Assembly (NCBI GenBank): GCA_004794655.1
Contig: SMMW01000524.1
Location: 2,425,001 to 2,489,000 of the forward strand
From: Marisa cornuarietis
Taxonomy: Eukaryota > Mollusca > Gastropoda > Architaenioglossa > Ampullariidae
Direction of reading: 5' to 3'
DNA length: 64,000 nt
Numbering within the stretch: the stretch's first letter is position 1; each line of letters starts with the position of its first letter. The notes beneath the pieces are model-generated. The model made no database searches, had not been told where the DNA came from, and saw nothing but the letters and a program-made list of their open reading frames with translations. Positions 27,198 to 39,800 of the stretch are shown here, one piece after another. A program made the position numbers and the translations under genes.

Positions 27198-27515
27198 TGT
27201 TCGTGCTGACCAAAGCATGGCTTGTATGAGTTCGTGCTGACCAAAGCATGGCTTGGATGAGTTCGTGCTGACCAAAGCATGGCTTGTATGAGTTCGTGTT
27301 GACCAAAGCATGGCTTGTATGTGTTCGTGCTGACCAAAGCATGGCTTGTATGAGTTCGTGCTGACCAAAGCATGGCTTGTATGAGTTCGTGTTGACCAAA
27401 GCATGGCTTGTATGTGTTCGTGCTGACCAAAGCATGGCTTGTATGTGTTCGTGCTGACCAAAGCATGGCTTGTATGAGTTCGTGTTGACCAAAGCATGAA
27501 TTGTATGTGTTCGTG
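27198..27515. repeat. 31-bp minisatellite, about 10 copies
   Basis: Units contain TTCGTGCTGACCAAAGCATG and GCTTGTATGA. G/T variants (GTGCTG versus GTGTTG, ATGA versus ATGT) alternate. Because 31 is not a multiple of 3 and the unit has no stop, long artefactual open frames appear in all three - strand phases. Confidence 0.96.
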
Positions 27516-28800
27516 AATATGTCCGTAGATCTCTTTCGTCTTATGACTTTTGTATAACCAATGCTCGCTTTTATGTATGGCAACACGCAGGTTATCCAGA
27601 GGGAAATCCTCAAAATGGCGTTTGACAACTTGACTGCGTGCCTTCCAGCACTCAGTTCTAAGATAGCAATACGCTATCGGCTCCACATGTCGAGAAGTAG
27701 CCACTGCCTGGGTGTTGAGCAGCAAGGGTGGAGCACACTTGCGTATTCAGGGTGGCTGTCACCTCGGTATGTCGCTCCATATCGGAGCATTTGTCATTCA
27801 CCGCTAACCCGGCAATCTGTCGCAGCTCACCAGCTTTATCTCCTGGGTATCGCGTGGGTACTACTGTGTGTCCTTGTGTGAGAATATGCACACTTGTTCA
27901 CTGCATGTGAGTATGTCTACTTTAGACATGTATGCACGCATTTATGCATGTTCTGTGTGCATGTTTCTTGTATTAGTAACAAACTTAGTTAATTACTACG
28001 TGTAGTCAGGATGGAGGAAATAGGAAAAAGTGCTAAGTAGGAACCTCACATATATACACAGAACGTTTACCGAGAATATAAGCCACCATAATAAAATACT
28101 GTGGACACCGAGTAGTTATACCCTAGATATGTGAGCTCGTGACAGCTTGGGCAGTAAATGCGATAAACTACCAGGAAGAAGGTGGACGACACCGGCATTA
28201 ACACATGGTTCAAGGTCACCAATTAGTCTGATCACTCCTCTTGTCTTTATTGTTCACGTGACTAACTATCTTATGAATGCAATAAACCACAGCATATATA
28301 TGATTTGAGTCGCTGAGACATTTTCGAGATGATCAGGAGTGAACGAGGCAGATTCAAAAGCAGACAGTGAAAGGAAGGAAGGAAGGAAGAAAGGAAGGCA
28401 GAAAGGAAGGAACAAAAAGCACGAAGCGCCTAGAAGAACTACGCGAAACTTAATAAAACTTAGCTGATGTTTACAAGAACCCCTACTGACCATACTTTCT
28501 TATTTATTTCCTTCTTGATACGAAGCAACAAAGAAGGATAAAGAAAAAGAGCCACCCTACCACGATCCATGGGTTGTATAATCGATGACCTAACACGTAC
28601 ATGCGACAGCTTGAGTAGGTAACTATGACAGAACTTTCCAGAAGCTGTCTGAGTAATTGAGGCCCCAAACAACTTTTATAGATATATATATATATAAAAG
28701 ACGCGGCCATAAGACTGAAAACTTTCTGAGGAACTGACCTCATGTTTGTAGCTGTCCAGAGACCCTTCTGAGAAATCGAGATCTCAAACAACTTGGACAA
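27516..28800. other. Noncoding with a (GGAA)n-like patch
   Basis: A GGAA/GAAA-rich patch lies at about 28373-28415 and a (TA)n at about 28680-28697. No gene recognised. Confidence 0.45.
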
Positions 28801-28869
28801 GTGTAAATATCACGAGAAGTGTAAATATCACGAGAAGTGTAAATATCACGAGAAGTGTAAATATCACGA
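28801..28869. repeat. 18-bp tandem repeat, about 4 copies
   Basis: Unit GTGTAAATATCACGAGAA repeated almost perfectly. Confidence 0.95.
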
Positions 28870-29398
28870 CTGCGACTGCAGATTGATCTTGGGACCTGGT
28901 CTTACAATTTTACTCATCACAGTTATTCAGAGACCTTCCAGAAAAGTATATCCCATTCACTATACAACCTCGACCGATGTAAATGTCGCATGTGAACTTG
29001 CAAATTGATCTTCGGGTGTGATAATATTATTATGCTCCTCGGGTCGATTGTCGCCTCATCAACGCTTATTAACGACGATGGGTGACCGGGGATCGAAACT
29101 AAATAAACCATCTCGAGTTCCCCCATCAGCCCTCAACTGTATACACAGACATGTTTGTATCCAGTCCAGTTATCCACTACACAAAGCACCCACACACATG
29201 TTTCTGCTGAAAATCTATTTCAGGTAAAATAATACTTTATATCAGAGATAATACAACAGCAAACGTTTATTCTATATTAGACATTCGACAGTTTAAGATG
29301 ACATAATATTTAACATTCCATTAAACTTTCAGTAATGCAGCTCTTTACAAGCGGATGTTCAGACTATGACCTAATTCCGTTTGATGTATGGTATTTTA
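28870..29398. other. Noncoding, nothing recognised
   Basis: AT-rich; no supported feature. Confidence 0.45.
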
Positions 29399-29580
29399 AA
29401 ACTGTATGATAAATATATTTATTCTGAGTGAACTGTATGTTCTAACGGTATGATATCTGTTTTTGGTGTACTGTATATTAACACTGTATGATACATCTTC
29501 TTGGTGTAGTGTGTGTTAAGACTGAATGATAATATACTCTTAGTGTATTGTATAACTGTATGATACATAATATTGGTGTT
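29399..29580. repeat. Degenerate tandem repeat of roughly 50 bp
   Basis: Four or so diverged units built on ACTGTATGAT and TTGGTGTA-TGTATATTAA words. Old minisatellite. Confidence 0.7.
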
Positions 29581-30633
29581 TGTGTGTTGTATCTTGAAAC
29601 TATTTGTATCTTGGTGACAGAAGTAGACTTTAAAGATGTATTTACACGTGCGTTTCCTGGGTAGGCGAGGGTGTGCTGTGTAGTGGGACATGTTGAAGGT
29701 GAGAGGCCTAGACCCGTGTCCCCAGATGACAGCTGATGATGCGTGTCATGATGATCAGATCTGTCACCAGGCCACACACTGCTGACTAATGGCGATTAGA
29801 TGGACGACCAGCGTAGTTTCACAGTTTTCTGTGTGCTTTTATCACGCACACAGTTCAAAAATAATAATAATTTTTTTTTAAAATTAGGAATTCGGAACAT
29901 GCATGTGTGCTGTCTGGATTTGTTTTTATTTCCACTTCACTAGAGTTATGTCGTGAGGGACTAAAGAAAAAAAAACCCAAGACATCTTTAGGTATGTGAC
30001 CAAGTTCAACCTATTTCGATAACACATCTTGAGAGAGATCTAATTCTGATTAACTGCCGTGGCAGTGTTTGTTTTTAACATCAACTCACGAAAAGACATG
30101 AGAGTACAAAGAGTTCACTAGCTCGGTCTGCTGCTATGTGCGGCTGATCACTTCCGAAGAAAATATGTATTGAAAACAAGGAAAATTTTCAGCAGTGTTT
30201 ACTGCCGAGAGCTGATCACAGAGTGCCTTTAATACTCAGCTAAAACCCCTGTCACACAGAAGTGGAATTGCCAAGTATCGCCTCGACACCGGCATCACGA
30301 AGCTACCATATTAAACTAGGAGGAGACGGATGTCAACGGTGCACTCAAAACTTTTTTTCCTCGTTATCTCAACTTCGGTTCCCCACTCCCCACTTTTTTG
30401 TGTAATGTTGTGTGATAGCCTTCTCAAGCAAACGATTGTTAACTCGCACACTCCTATAAATAGGTCCTGTCCTATTCAGCATTTACTGAGCAGCCCTGCA
30501 AGTTTTCGGCAGTGGATTCACTATGAATGATAATTATTTGGCTGCTGCTATTTAATAAACCCAGTGTGCTCAACAAACCGTAGAAGCCATAAAAGGCAAA
30601 GCGCTAATAGCCTAGATGCGAGAATCCTGTTCC
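29581..30633. other. Noncoding, nothing recognised
   Basis: Mixed composition with A/T tracts; no exon or RNA gene identified. Confidence 0.45.
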
Positions 30634-31122
30634 AGTGACAAATAGTGCATATTCCTATGGCTATGTCCTAGCGACAACCAGTGCACATGGCTATGACCTA
30701 GCGACAAACAGTGCACATAGCTATGTCCTAGCGACAAACAGTGCACATGGCTATGTCCTAGCGACAAACAGTGCACATGGCTATGACCTAGCGACAAACA
30801 GTGCACATGGCTATGTCCTAGCGACAAACAGTGCACATGGCTATGTCCTAGCGACAAACAGCGCACATGGCTATGACCTAGCGACAAACAGCGCACATGG
30901 CTATGACCTAGCGACAAACAGTGCACATGGCTATGTCCTAGCGACAAACAGTGCACATGGCTATGTCCTAGCGACAAACAGTGCACATGGCTATGACCTA
31001 GCGACAAACAGTGCACATGGCTATGTCCTAGCGACAAACAGTGCACATGGCTATGTCCTAGCGACAAACAGTGCACATGGCTATGTCCTAGCGACAAACA
31101 GTGCACATGGCTATGACCTAGT
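30634..31122. repeat. 30-bp minisatellite, about 16 copies
   Basis: Unit contains CTATGTCCTAGCGACAAACA followed by GTGCACATGG. A T/A difference (GTCCTAG versus GACCTAG) marks two unit types in an irregular order. Since 30 is a multiple of 3 and the unit lacks stops in one frame on each strand, long repetitive open frames occur on both strands. Confidence 0.97.
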
Positions 31123-31351
31123 GCCTTTTGAAACTGATTCTAATTTTGACTGTGATTAACCGGCGGCGCGATGATGTGGTAGTATTTTGAGCAGTGTGCT
31201 GTTGACACTGAGTCATCACCCACAGATCATTCCTTCTTTGGCTCTCAGCCCACCTTTGAACCCAATAATTCAGTAGACTATTGTAGTGTTCTAGAATGAT
31301 CTCTCTTTCTCTCCATAGCTCGCTCGCTCGATTTTCCATTAACACATCAAA

Positions 31352-31355
<4 letters not shown>

Positions 31356-31399
<44 letters not shown>
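31356..31399. repeat. (GT)n microsatellite
   Basis: Uninterrupted GT run. Confidence 0.97.
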
Positions 31400-31401
<2 letters not shown>

Positions 31402-32561
31402 ATTTATACACACAATCTGACGCAAAATATCTTTTCTATTATACTTTTAAAAAATTGATTATATAACATAACACTGAACAAGGTGATACGATATTCACCT
31501 GTTAGTTAATTTATGCATATTCAAACATATCGGAAAGCTATTCCTAACCTAAATTATGAATCAAAGTGTTTTGTTTCCACAATGACAACAGTCATTGCTC
31601 GTATTACTGGGGTATCTCTCATCTGGTTGTTGTTTTAATTGGTGTTTCTAGTTTCATTCTTCGTAAGCTTCGGCCGTTAATTGAAAAGTCGTTTCTTTTC
31701 AAAAGACGTGGAGATATCCAAAATAGAGAACTGTGCAAATCCCAGACACTTGATAATAACAACACTTATCGGACATTCCAAAACATATATTTCCCACCAG
31801 TACATATATCTGATATATGGTTCTGAACAGTGAACTAAGTTTTGTATGGACAGCAGTTGCCATAGCACCGTGTCAACTGGACCTATAAATGTACTAAAGA
31901 TTCGACAGAACACTATTGCGAACTCCGAAATATTTCAAACCGGTTAGGCAAATGCAGTGACTTAGAAATCTCAGTAAAGTGTAATTCGAGTGGTCAACTT
32001 GATTCAAATAACAGTAACAAGTACCCATTACGTTTGAGACTTTTTTTTTTTTTTAACAGCTGTAAACTGCTGTCGGGGGTGGAATGACGGAGCGACATTG
32101 AAAGTAGCAGTCATCCAGACAGCAGTGATCACACCACGCCCTCGTCATGCCTCAGGAAAAATAGCGGTTATCGAGAATGGCGTGAGGTTTTAGTCGGGAG
32201 CAGGGGGAGGGGGGGGAACTATTCAAACATGATCTTTGACCTAGGATTCCAATGTTATGACGACATGAAATAGCAAGGCCTTACGATATGTTACTCAAAC
32301 TTGTTAACGATATGCCAATCAGATTATTTTTTTTAAGCAATTTAAGTTTACTCAATAAACTTGATATAAATGTTTCTGTCCCTGGACTGACATCTGCACA
32401 ACCGATTTATCGAAGGCTTGTTCCGAGTAAACCTGTGTATCAGAACATGTATTGAAAAATATTGCAAATTCACTTTAATACATGATACGAGAAACTGTGA
32501 AACAATTTGTGCTGTAGATAATTGTTTTGCACTGCTAAAACAAACTTTCCAGCTTACATAC
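31400..32561. other. Noncoding, nothing recognised
   Basis: AT-rich. If the leader exon at 32562-32841 belongs to RhoD1, this is the distal end of its first intron. Confidence 0.4.
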
Positions 32562-32841
32562 CTTGAATGAGTTGCCGCTGATTCACACGATGTCGGGGGC
32601 GGGAGAAAATGTCGTCTGCCACTAACAACCGTGCGTAGTTTCCCTTTGCCTTGCGCCTACACAGCGCGAGACTCGACAGCTCTTTCCCTTTAGAGTGACA
32701 CTTCTCGACACTTTGCGAAGCAGGAAAGCTCTTTCACCTTGGGTCCTTATCGCACACTGAGGCCCACACTACGACACAGTCAACGTGAGACAATCGCCAA
32801 CGACACACGCGACATTCCACGGAGGTAGCAGACGTTTATAA
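32562..32841 (-). promoter_or_regulatory. Candidate promoter plus untranslated first exon, possibly of RhoD1
   Basis: On the - strand a near-perfect splice donor, TTCAAG|GTATGTAAG, ends at 32562. About 275 bases upstream lies a TATA-like CTTATAAACG (32834-32842). The intervening sequence is GC-richer than its flanks and contains a GGGGGCGGG-type GC box on the + strand. No coding gene on the - strand lies closer than RhoD1 (start codon 25715), which has an acceptor-like GTGTCAG just before its ATG. A + strand TATAAATA at about 32858 makes the direction ambiguous. Confidence 0.35.
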
Positions 32842-33207
32842 GCAGGCAACGCACTTCTATAAATAAGATCGTTTCGATTGGTGGATTCGTTTGCGCGGGC
32901 ATAGTATTGTAGGTAACCCACACATGGGAAGGCGGAGACCGCGAGTGACTTCACCAGCAGTACTAATATTTATGGGTGTTTACTAAGCAGGTCTTATTTA
33001 CTGTTTGGTTGAGTTTTTTTTGCAACAGAAGAGCAAGCTTGAAGCTGTTTAAAAACAGTCAATCTAATTAAAGATGTAGTATGCAGACGTGGTTATAGCT
33101 AGCAGACGGAATGCCGCCCTATCTCTGTGCGTGCATGAGTGCACGTGTGTGATTTATGAATGTAGAAATGATGAGTCACGTGTTTGCACAAACCGTTAGT
33201 GGGGGTG
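32842..33207. other. Noncoding flank
   Basis: No supported feature apart from the TATA-like sequence at 32858. Confidence 0.4.
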
Positions 33208-33385
33208 GGAGAAATTGGTGTTTTACACCAAACCAGCAACTTCTTATATATCGTAGGAAAGAAGCTGGGCCTGTATAAACAGTTGCTAACATGCAGAGAA
33301 ATAGCAGCATGCCCGAGACGAGGTACGAACCAGAAGCTCTCCGTATTGGTAACAAGCTGGACGTATCTCTGCATGAACGGTAACC
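33208..33385 (-). mobile_element. tRNA-derived SINE, family 1, diverged copy
   Basis: On the - strand: a tRNA-like part with TTCTGGTTCGTACCTCGTCT, then CGGGCATGCTGCTATTTCTC, CTGCATG and, at the 3' end, TTGGTGTAAAACACCAATTT. The order of blocks matches the other family-1 copies. Confidence 0.75.
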
Positions 33386-33968
33386 CATACACACACTTCA
33401 TTCGCAAAGAAAATTGTACCCTAACGCGATTGTAAACCAGTTTTAAGTATAAAGTTGATTTCTATTTTTTTAAAGTAAGTGTAGGTGTCATTCTGCTGTT
33501 TAATGTGTAGAAGTTGACGCTAATGTGTGATTTAGCTCAAAATAAATCTTCAATAATACATGTAACTTTTAGTGTAAAATACATGATACCGATGCATCTT
33601 GTTGCTTATAATTAGTGCTAAACAGAAAAGGGAACGCGATGTCATATTATTTTCTCTTGTAAAACAAGCCGACTCTAGTGTACACCAAGTTGATACTAAA
33701 TAGGATTTATATTGTTTAGTGAAATAAGATTGACTGTTGTGTTACATATTATGCCGTCCAGTGTAAAATAAGGTGACATTAAGCCGTATATATGGCATTA
33801 ACATTCGTGCTGCTTATGCTCACACTTTATAAAGCTGACTAAAGCTGAGCTTTAATACTGAAGAAGATCGGTGTATATATTTTGAAAATAGGCATTTAAC
33901 ACTGGCACTCTATAGCTGTTTGGAAGTTCACTTAGGACTGCTCATCCCTACGATTTCTGTGATTCGTG
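33386..33968. other. Noncoding, nothing recognised
   Basis: AT-rich. The phrase GTGTAAAAT or TAAAATA recurs at 33570-33770, possibly an old degenerate repeat. Confidence 0.4.
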
Positions 33969-34047
33969 CACTCACTCACTCACTCACTCACTCACTCACT
34001 CACTCACTCACTCACTCACTCACTCACTCACTCACTCACTCACTCAC
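33969..34047. repeat. (ACTC)n microsatellite
   Basis: About 20 tetranucleotide units, uninterrupted. Confidence 0.97.
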
Positions 34048-35830
34048 ATATTTGAACAGACTATTGCACTCAGGAACAGCTTCAACAAAACCAACCCCAG
34101 CATGTTTCCAGCAAAGGAGAAGGAATAATTTTTAAGTTTAATGTACGTTTCAGTTAACGGATCTGCAAATGTTTTAAAAATATTAAGAATAAGAAGAGTA
34201 AAAAAATAAAACAAGAAATCCTAATCACACTGGCGTGGATAAACAATAAGTAATATCCGATAATATTTTCTTGGGATTAACCAAAATAAAACGATTTCTT
34301 TTGTCGCCACTTTTTATTATTATTATTATTATTACAAATTTCTGGATAGCTATTCAACCCCGATCTGAATTACAAATTTTTTATATAAAATTTTTTTTCA
34401 TAACCCTCATTAAAAAGCAGCAAAATATAAGCAGTGCTCTAGAGTCCTGGACATGTGTGAATGTCAAATGTAATGTTATCTGTCGTTTATCTTCTTGCTA
34501 ACGCAGTCACGTTCACATGACAACCGCGAAAGCGCTAATCCATGGACAAGGGAGGCAATTCCAGTTGGCGCGATCCTTATCTAGCAGTTGTGTCCCTTTG
34601 ACCGTCAACAGCGTTGTGTCGAGCCGAGCCTCGACCGAGGCGATAGCGTCATCTATGTGTAAGCTAGTCAGGCTACTGTTTGCCGCTGCAGCGAGTCCCA
34701 GTGGAACGGGTTGATGAATCAGCCGTCAGGACTGATGGTCTATGTCTACCTCGACGCACAGGTAGGGCTGAAATTTTCTTTTTCTTCTCGTGTGGCGACT
34801 CGAACATACGCATTCGACATGAAAAGCTAGAGAGTGTCTGGCCGTGTCGTGTGCTTGATCAGGGCGAGACTGCCACTGTGTCGCGGCCAAGCTTTCAGAT
34901 CGAAGTATGCAGTGTGCTCGAGAAAAGGGAAAGGCGAGGGTCTCAGTGAGGCGGTTTGGTGACAGCGGGGGTGCCAAGGTGTCGCGGCACTTGTGTAAAC
35001 GTCTTCATGATTTTTTTTTTTAAATCCCACCTTGGTTAGTCTCGGTTTGAACAGCTGTCTAGAGGTACATTGCTGAGTCACCTAGTTATAGTCGGGTGGA
35101 TATTGTACCATCAAACCGTCTTTATAATAAATCATATTCTGTGTACTTCATTCGGCGCTGTTCGACTTTTTTAAACATAAAAGAAATAACCTGCTGTATT
35201 TTTCCGTACAGATAACGGGGACAAGCTAATTGACAATATATCTTGTATTCTCTGGTAGCTGTAAATTGTTATTAGCTTTGTTTTGTTTTTCGTTTCTGTT
35301 TTATTTTTTTCGCCTTCGAAAGATTATTGGGATATTTGAAAAAGATCGAAAATTTGTGAGTACGCACTTGTCAGCTAACGAAATACTTGTTATTGATTTC
35401 ACCCCACACCCTAGGACTGAGTGCCGGGCGATGATTGTGGTGAATAGCGGAGACTGTTTTCTGAAGCGCCGCCTTTGTTTGTGAGGATTTGTCCCTGCTC
35501 TTATTTCTGTCACCAAGGTTAGCTAATCCTTCTGCTCGATTAACAACGGGGTGGCGAGGACTGGTGGGAGAGGGGAGAGTGACAGGCGTGGTAAAACTGG
35601 GTCTGTGCCATCGGGGTGGCTACCGGAGCATTGCAGCATTGAGTAATGTGTTCGTATAATTATCTTAACGTGTTAGCATCATTTTTTTATTTTTAATTTT
35701 TTACAATAAGCTTGCTAAGCGACAGTTTGTGCAGAACACTTCTGCATTTGAATGCTGCATTATGATGAATTGTCAAGGGCACACACACACACGTGCACGC
35801 ACACATTTATCTGCACCGTATCCACTTTCA

Positions 35831-35832
<2 letters not shown>
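34048..35832. other. Noncoding, no gene called
   Basis: Contains an (ATT)n patch at 34316-34333 and a GC-richer island at about 34500-34960. Open frames in the island show no domain or splice support. It could hold an untranslated exon, but I cannot show it. Confidence 0.4.

Positions 35833-35863
<31 letters not shown>
35833..35863. repeat. (GT)n microsatellite
   Basis: GT run of about 31 bp, directly followed by the LINE-like tail. Confidence 0.95.
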
Positions 35864-35864
<1 letters not shown>

Positions 35865-35950
35865 AAAACTGAACTGAAATGAACTGAACTGTTTATTTGA
35901 TTGGTCAACGACGCTTTCATAGTATGGTGAAAATACACTTGCAGGCTTAG
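35864..35950 (-). mobile_element. Possible LINE 3' tail
   Basis: On the - strand it reads AATAAACAGTTCAGTTCATT then TCAGTTCAGTT, i.e. an AATAAA followed by a short GTTCA/TTTCA tail, a common end for non-LTR elements. There is no coding support, so this is tentative. Confidence 0.35.
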
Positions 35951-36037
35951 CAATCGAAGTAAAAAATATTAACATGCATGATACATAAAATATGATTCAT
36001 AATTTTATTCATATTATTCCCACTATTCAGCTTGTGT

Positions 36038-36040
<3 letters not shown>

Positions 36041-36108
<68 letters not shown>
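36041..36108. repeat. (CA)n microsatellite
   Basis: Uninterrupted CA run of 68 bp. Confidence 0.98.
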
Positions 36109-36111
<3 letters not shown>

Positions 36112-36584
36112 CGCATGATTTGACCATGAGGTGTAATCCCAATGTTTACAACATTAAAAGCCATTCAAACTGTGGTCGTGGACGCAACTGAAGAAAGACT
36201 GTGCTATACCTGGCCTTAAGGTATATCAAGACAATCACTTGCACTCACACTATCTACACACATACACCCACACACCCAGTCCACTAAATTACAACGAAGA
36301 AAACCTCGAAACCACAAATGTTCCGCGTTCAATTTGTTAAAAAAAATAGTTATCCCTGTGACCTTCGGTCGTAAGGAATATACCACCCACTTATTTGAAT
36401 GCCGAGTATTGTGAGGGTGGTGCATATATCTATCTTTCCCAACTCTCTACGGAGTCGGGTACCCATACCGCAACTGCGACAAGTGCGCTGCTTCTCACGG
36501 GTATCAAACCGATTATTGTGCTGCACCCACAGGTTTGAACGCCATCGCTGTAAGTACAACTACCCTGAACTTTTCGGGTAAAGG
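36109..36584. other. Noncoding; possible older repeat
   Basis: The stretch 36440-36560 has tRNA-like words (GGGTATCAAACCG, GGTTTGAACGCCA), but I cannot define an element. Confidence 0.35.
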
Positions 36585-36840
36585 GGCGCTCGGTAGTGTT
36601 GTGGTAAAGACACTCGCTTGTCACCACTGTATTGAGAGGCTCAGGTTCAGATCTCGTCTAGGGCCACTCTCTATTTGAGACGTTTGCAGGGCCGGGCATC
36701 GGGAATTTTCTCCAGGTAGATGTACTGGAACAGACGCTGGTTTTTCTTCTCCCTTCCTTCCCTCCATAGTGCGATATCACCTCAAGGTGGAAGCACTTTT
36801 CCACTAAATTAACCAACCCAACCAACCGACCTTGTCGGGT
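36585..36840 (+). mobile_element. tRNA-derived SINE, family 2
   Basis: The head is tRNA-like: GGTAGTGTTGTGGTAAAGAC (A-box region) and GGTTCAGATCTCGTCT (B-box region). The body (GGCATCGGGAATTTTCTCCA, then TCCATAGTGCGATATCACCT) is unrelated to family 1, and the tail is built of AACCAACC repeats. No precise target duplication found. Confidence 0.6.
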
Positions 36841-39800
36841 AATGGCACTGCCCTCGGTTAGCGCCCTCGCAAAGGTGGGTATGATTTCTAGCTGGAGTTG
36901 ATATGTTCAGACAACAGAGAATGGTGGGCGTTTTTTGATTTTCAAAACTCAAAATGTTTTCTTTGTTCTCTTCTGACATGCAGCACAGCAGTGAGCAGCC
37001 ACGCGCCGTTTGCCTAATGTAAAGTTTTACACCATGCTCAGAGGTTGGTTTTGATTTTGACAGTTTTTTTGCACAGTGCTTCCTACAGCATTTCCCAACA
37101 GTCAGGACAGTTAACAACAGAAAGATTGTCGACAGCCTCATCGTAATAATCCTCCCTGACACGTCGAACGCCGCTGATGTACTGCTTATCTACAAGATGG
37201 CGCCGTCCCGCTCTTTTTTGTCTGTTGGTCTTCTTGACCCGGTGACCACCTTCCCCTCCGCCACACACACGTTCTCTCTCTTCTTCGCTCTCCACCCCAC
37301 ACATTCACGCATGCACATTTTTTTTCGGGTGCCTTTCGCTACCCACCTTCTCTCTTTCTCCCTGTTTCTGATGTCTCTTCCTCTTGGATATTAAACGCTT
37401 CGCGGTGGTGTTTGGTGGTGTTTGGTGGTGTTAGTGTGGAGACAAGGGCCGTGTAGAGAGTAGATATGATCGTACCCTGATAGTGTCGCCAGGCAACGTG
37501 AGTACGTCACTGCATTGTAACTACTAGACTAGAAGGCGGGGTGGGCACTTGAGAAATAGCACAGACATGAGCGTAAATGAGGGTCGGTGGGAGAAAGACA
37601 GAACGAAAGAGAGGGGGAGAGAAAGATCTTCTGCTGATGAAAGTTTCAGTGGTTTGTATTCCCGCACATCTTTTATGGGTATCACGCGTCCAAATAGTGT
37701 TTGCATATGTCAGGCTACAGAAACCTTTGCTATTCTTTCTTGACCTCGAGCGTCAGTGAACCTCCAAGAACGTTCCGCAGAAGACACATCACCCCCACTA
37801 CCACACTGTCACAAATGTGCGCCGCCTTCCAGACTCTGAGCCGAACAAACACGAGGCCTTGAAGGCCTCTACCTGCCAGAGATGTCCTTTGGCTGGCTGA
37901 ACACCTGAGCGTGGATACCTGTCAAAATACCTCAGGTTGGGGCAGCAACGTGCATGTGGGTGGCACCACAAGGTTGTGTAGCTGCCTGATCACAGGCCAC
38001 CCTGGTTTGACGGCTGTCTCAGGTAAACAGGTGCAGACGACCGGCCACACACCGTGCTGCCTCCTTTGTTTCAGCAGGTGAATTGGCCATTGGGCAGTAA
38101 AGCTTGGTCAGCGATAATGTCAAATTAAAACATAGAAATATTTCCTGAAAGTAAGAGACGATGATGGACATAAAGATAATTGCGAAAGCGTCGGACATCA
38201 AATCAGATAATATCATGAGCATGATTTATCTCCCCATTTTCTTCTTGTGTTCTGGAGTAAGTCTCGGAAAAACCACCCGGCTGTTTGTCCGACTGTCTGG
38301 GACTAACTATCAAACTAATTATATGACTAAGCCTCGAACTAACCCTCTTACCAGTAAGGTCTGGGAGTAATACTCTCGGGCTAAATCTCAAATGCTGAGG
38401 TTTCTTATGCCTTGAGTCCGTGCATCCGACCTCAGGAATCCTGGTACGTTTCTGGGTGTCGAACTCTAACGAGAAACACTTTCAAGACGCGCTGTTGTGG
38501 CAGGTGCTGTAGGTGTAGCGCGGTGTCGCAGTGCATTCTCCTTGTTTCTCTTAATTACTTATAGGTCTTGGGTAAACTGTAACAGACATCCCCTCCCCCC
38601 CTAATACTCCTGCCCATCCACCTCCGGTCATATGGTTTTAGACGGCGTAGGCACACGCCTCAGTGTACTCACTGGATTAATTTTAACTGGTTTTGGGGGA
38701 GATTACTCGAGGCTGGTTAACCTTCCTTTCCCGGGGAAATAATTGGCTCGGCGCGAAGGCATATGCGTCCATTTTTTTGTGAGAAAGGAAGTCTAGAGGA
38801 AGAATTAAGGGTTGAGGGTCACAGATCAATCATGCTTAGTCGGTGAATAAGGCAGCAACCTATCGAAGTAAAGAACTGATTTTTATTTCCGCAGCTAATG
38901 AGTGAGTCTTTGATAGGAAGCCTTCTCGCCTGTTGCCTTCTACATTTCATAAAATATCACATACCCTCCTGCTGCCAAGTGGACAACGGAGTGAGGGGAG
39001 TATTCCAGTTACCTTCACATCCGAGGTGCATCCTTTAAACTCCTCCCTCACACCACCCTTCTGGTTACAGAGTCTCTCTCAGTAGCGAGCTGTCTGCTTC
39101 TTTCTTTGACACGGTGAACCACTTACACTTTAATCCGTTTAATTGCACTCACGCAGTGGAATAGGTAGCCAAGAAATATACTTTGTAACGAAGGTTTGGT
39201 TTAAATTTGGTAGAAAAATGACCCTCCCCCTCCACCTTCCTAAAATTTTCTTCACTGCGGCTGTAGTGAAAACTTTTGAGGAAGGTGTTGCCTTAACGAA
39301 GCTGATGCGATGGCAACGTCGACCGAAGTTTAAAAAAATGTTGGTGTCAGATGGTGAGCCTAGTTCTTGGCTACTGCTTTAGGGAACTGTGTACACCCGG
39401 AGTTAGATTAGTGTTTCTCACTCAATGTAATCGTTTTCGCTTTACATCTACCCCACCTTCCACCCGCTACCTACTTCGCCACATCCCGTCTAAGATGCAC
39501 GAGCAGCTTCCTAATTGAGATATGCAGTAGACAGCGAATCAGCAAAAAGTTTTTCTTTCTCAACACCCGTGCAATTTGTCAGCGCGTCAAAAATTAGGGA
39601 AAAAAATGCAGGAGGTAGACGGGTGAGCGACAAGCGGAAGTAACGGTTCACGTCAGTTTAACGGGATGTTTGCCGGCAACGGAGATCGGAAGTAGTTAGC
39701 AACCAGATTTGGTTGCACACTCGACACCTGCGACGTATGCCCTACATCTCGACAGCTTTCTCAGCAAAGGGGAGCTGAACATCTTGCCATTTATAACCGT

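Noticed and set aside
27092..27725. Long - strand open frames rich in HTSHALVS/KPCFGQHE
   Set aside because: They are the 31-bp minisatellite read in three phases; no non-repeat coding sequence or splice context.
30612..31159. Long open frames on both strands across the 30-bp repeat
   Set aside because: Explained by a stop-free unit divisible by 3; both strands being open argues for artefact.
34517..34949. Open frames in a GC-richer island
   Set aside because: No recognisable motif, no supporting splice sites, low-complexity peptide; may be untranslated sequence.
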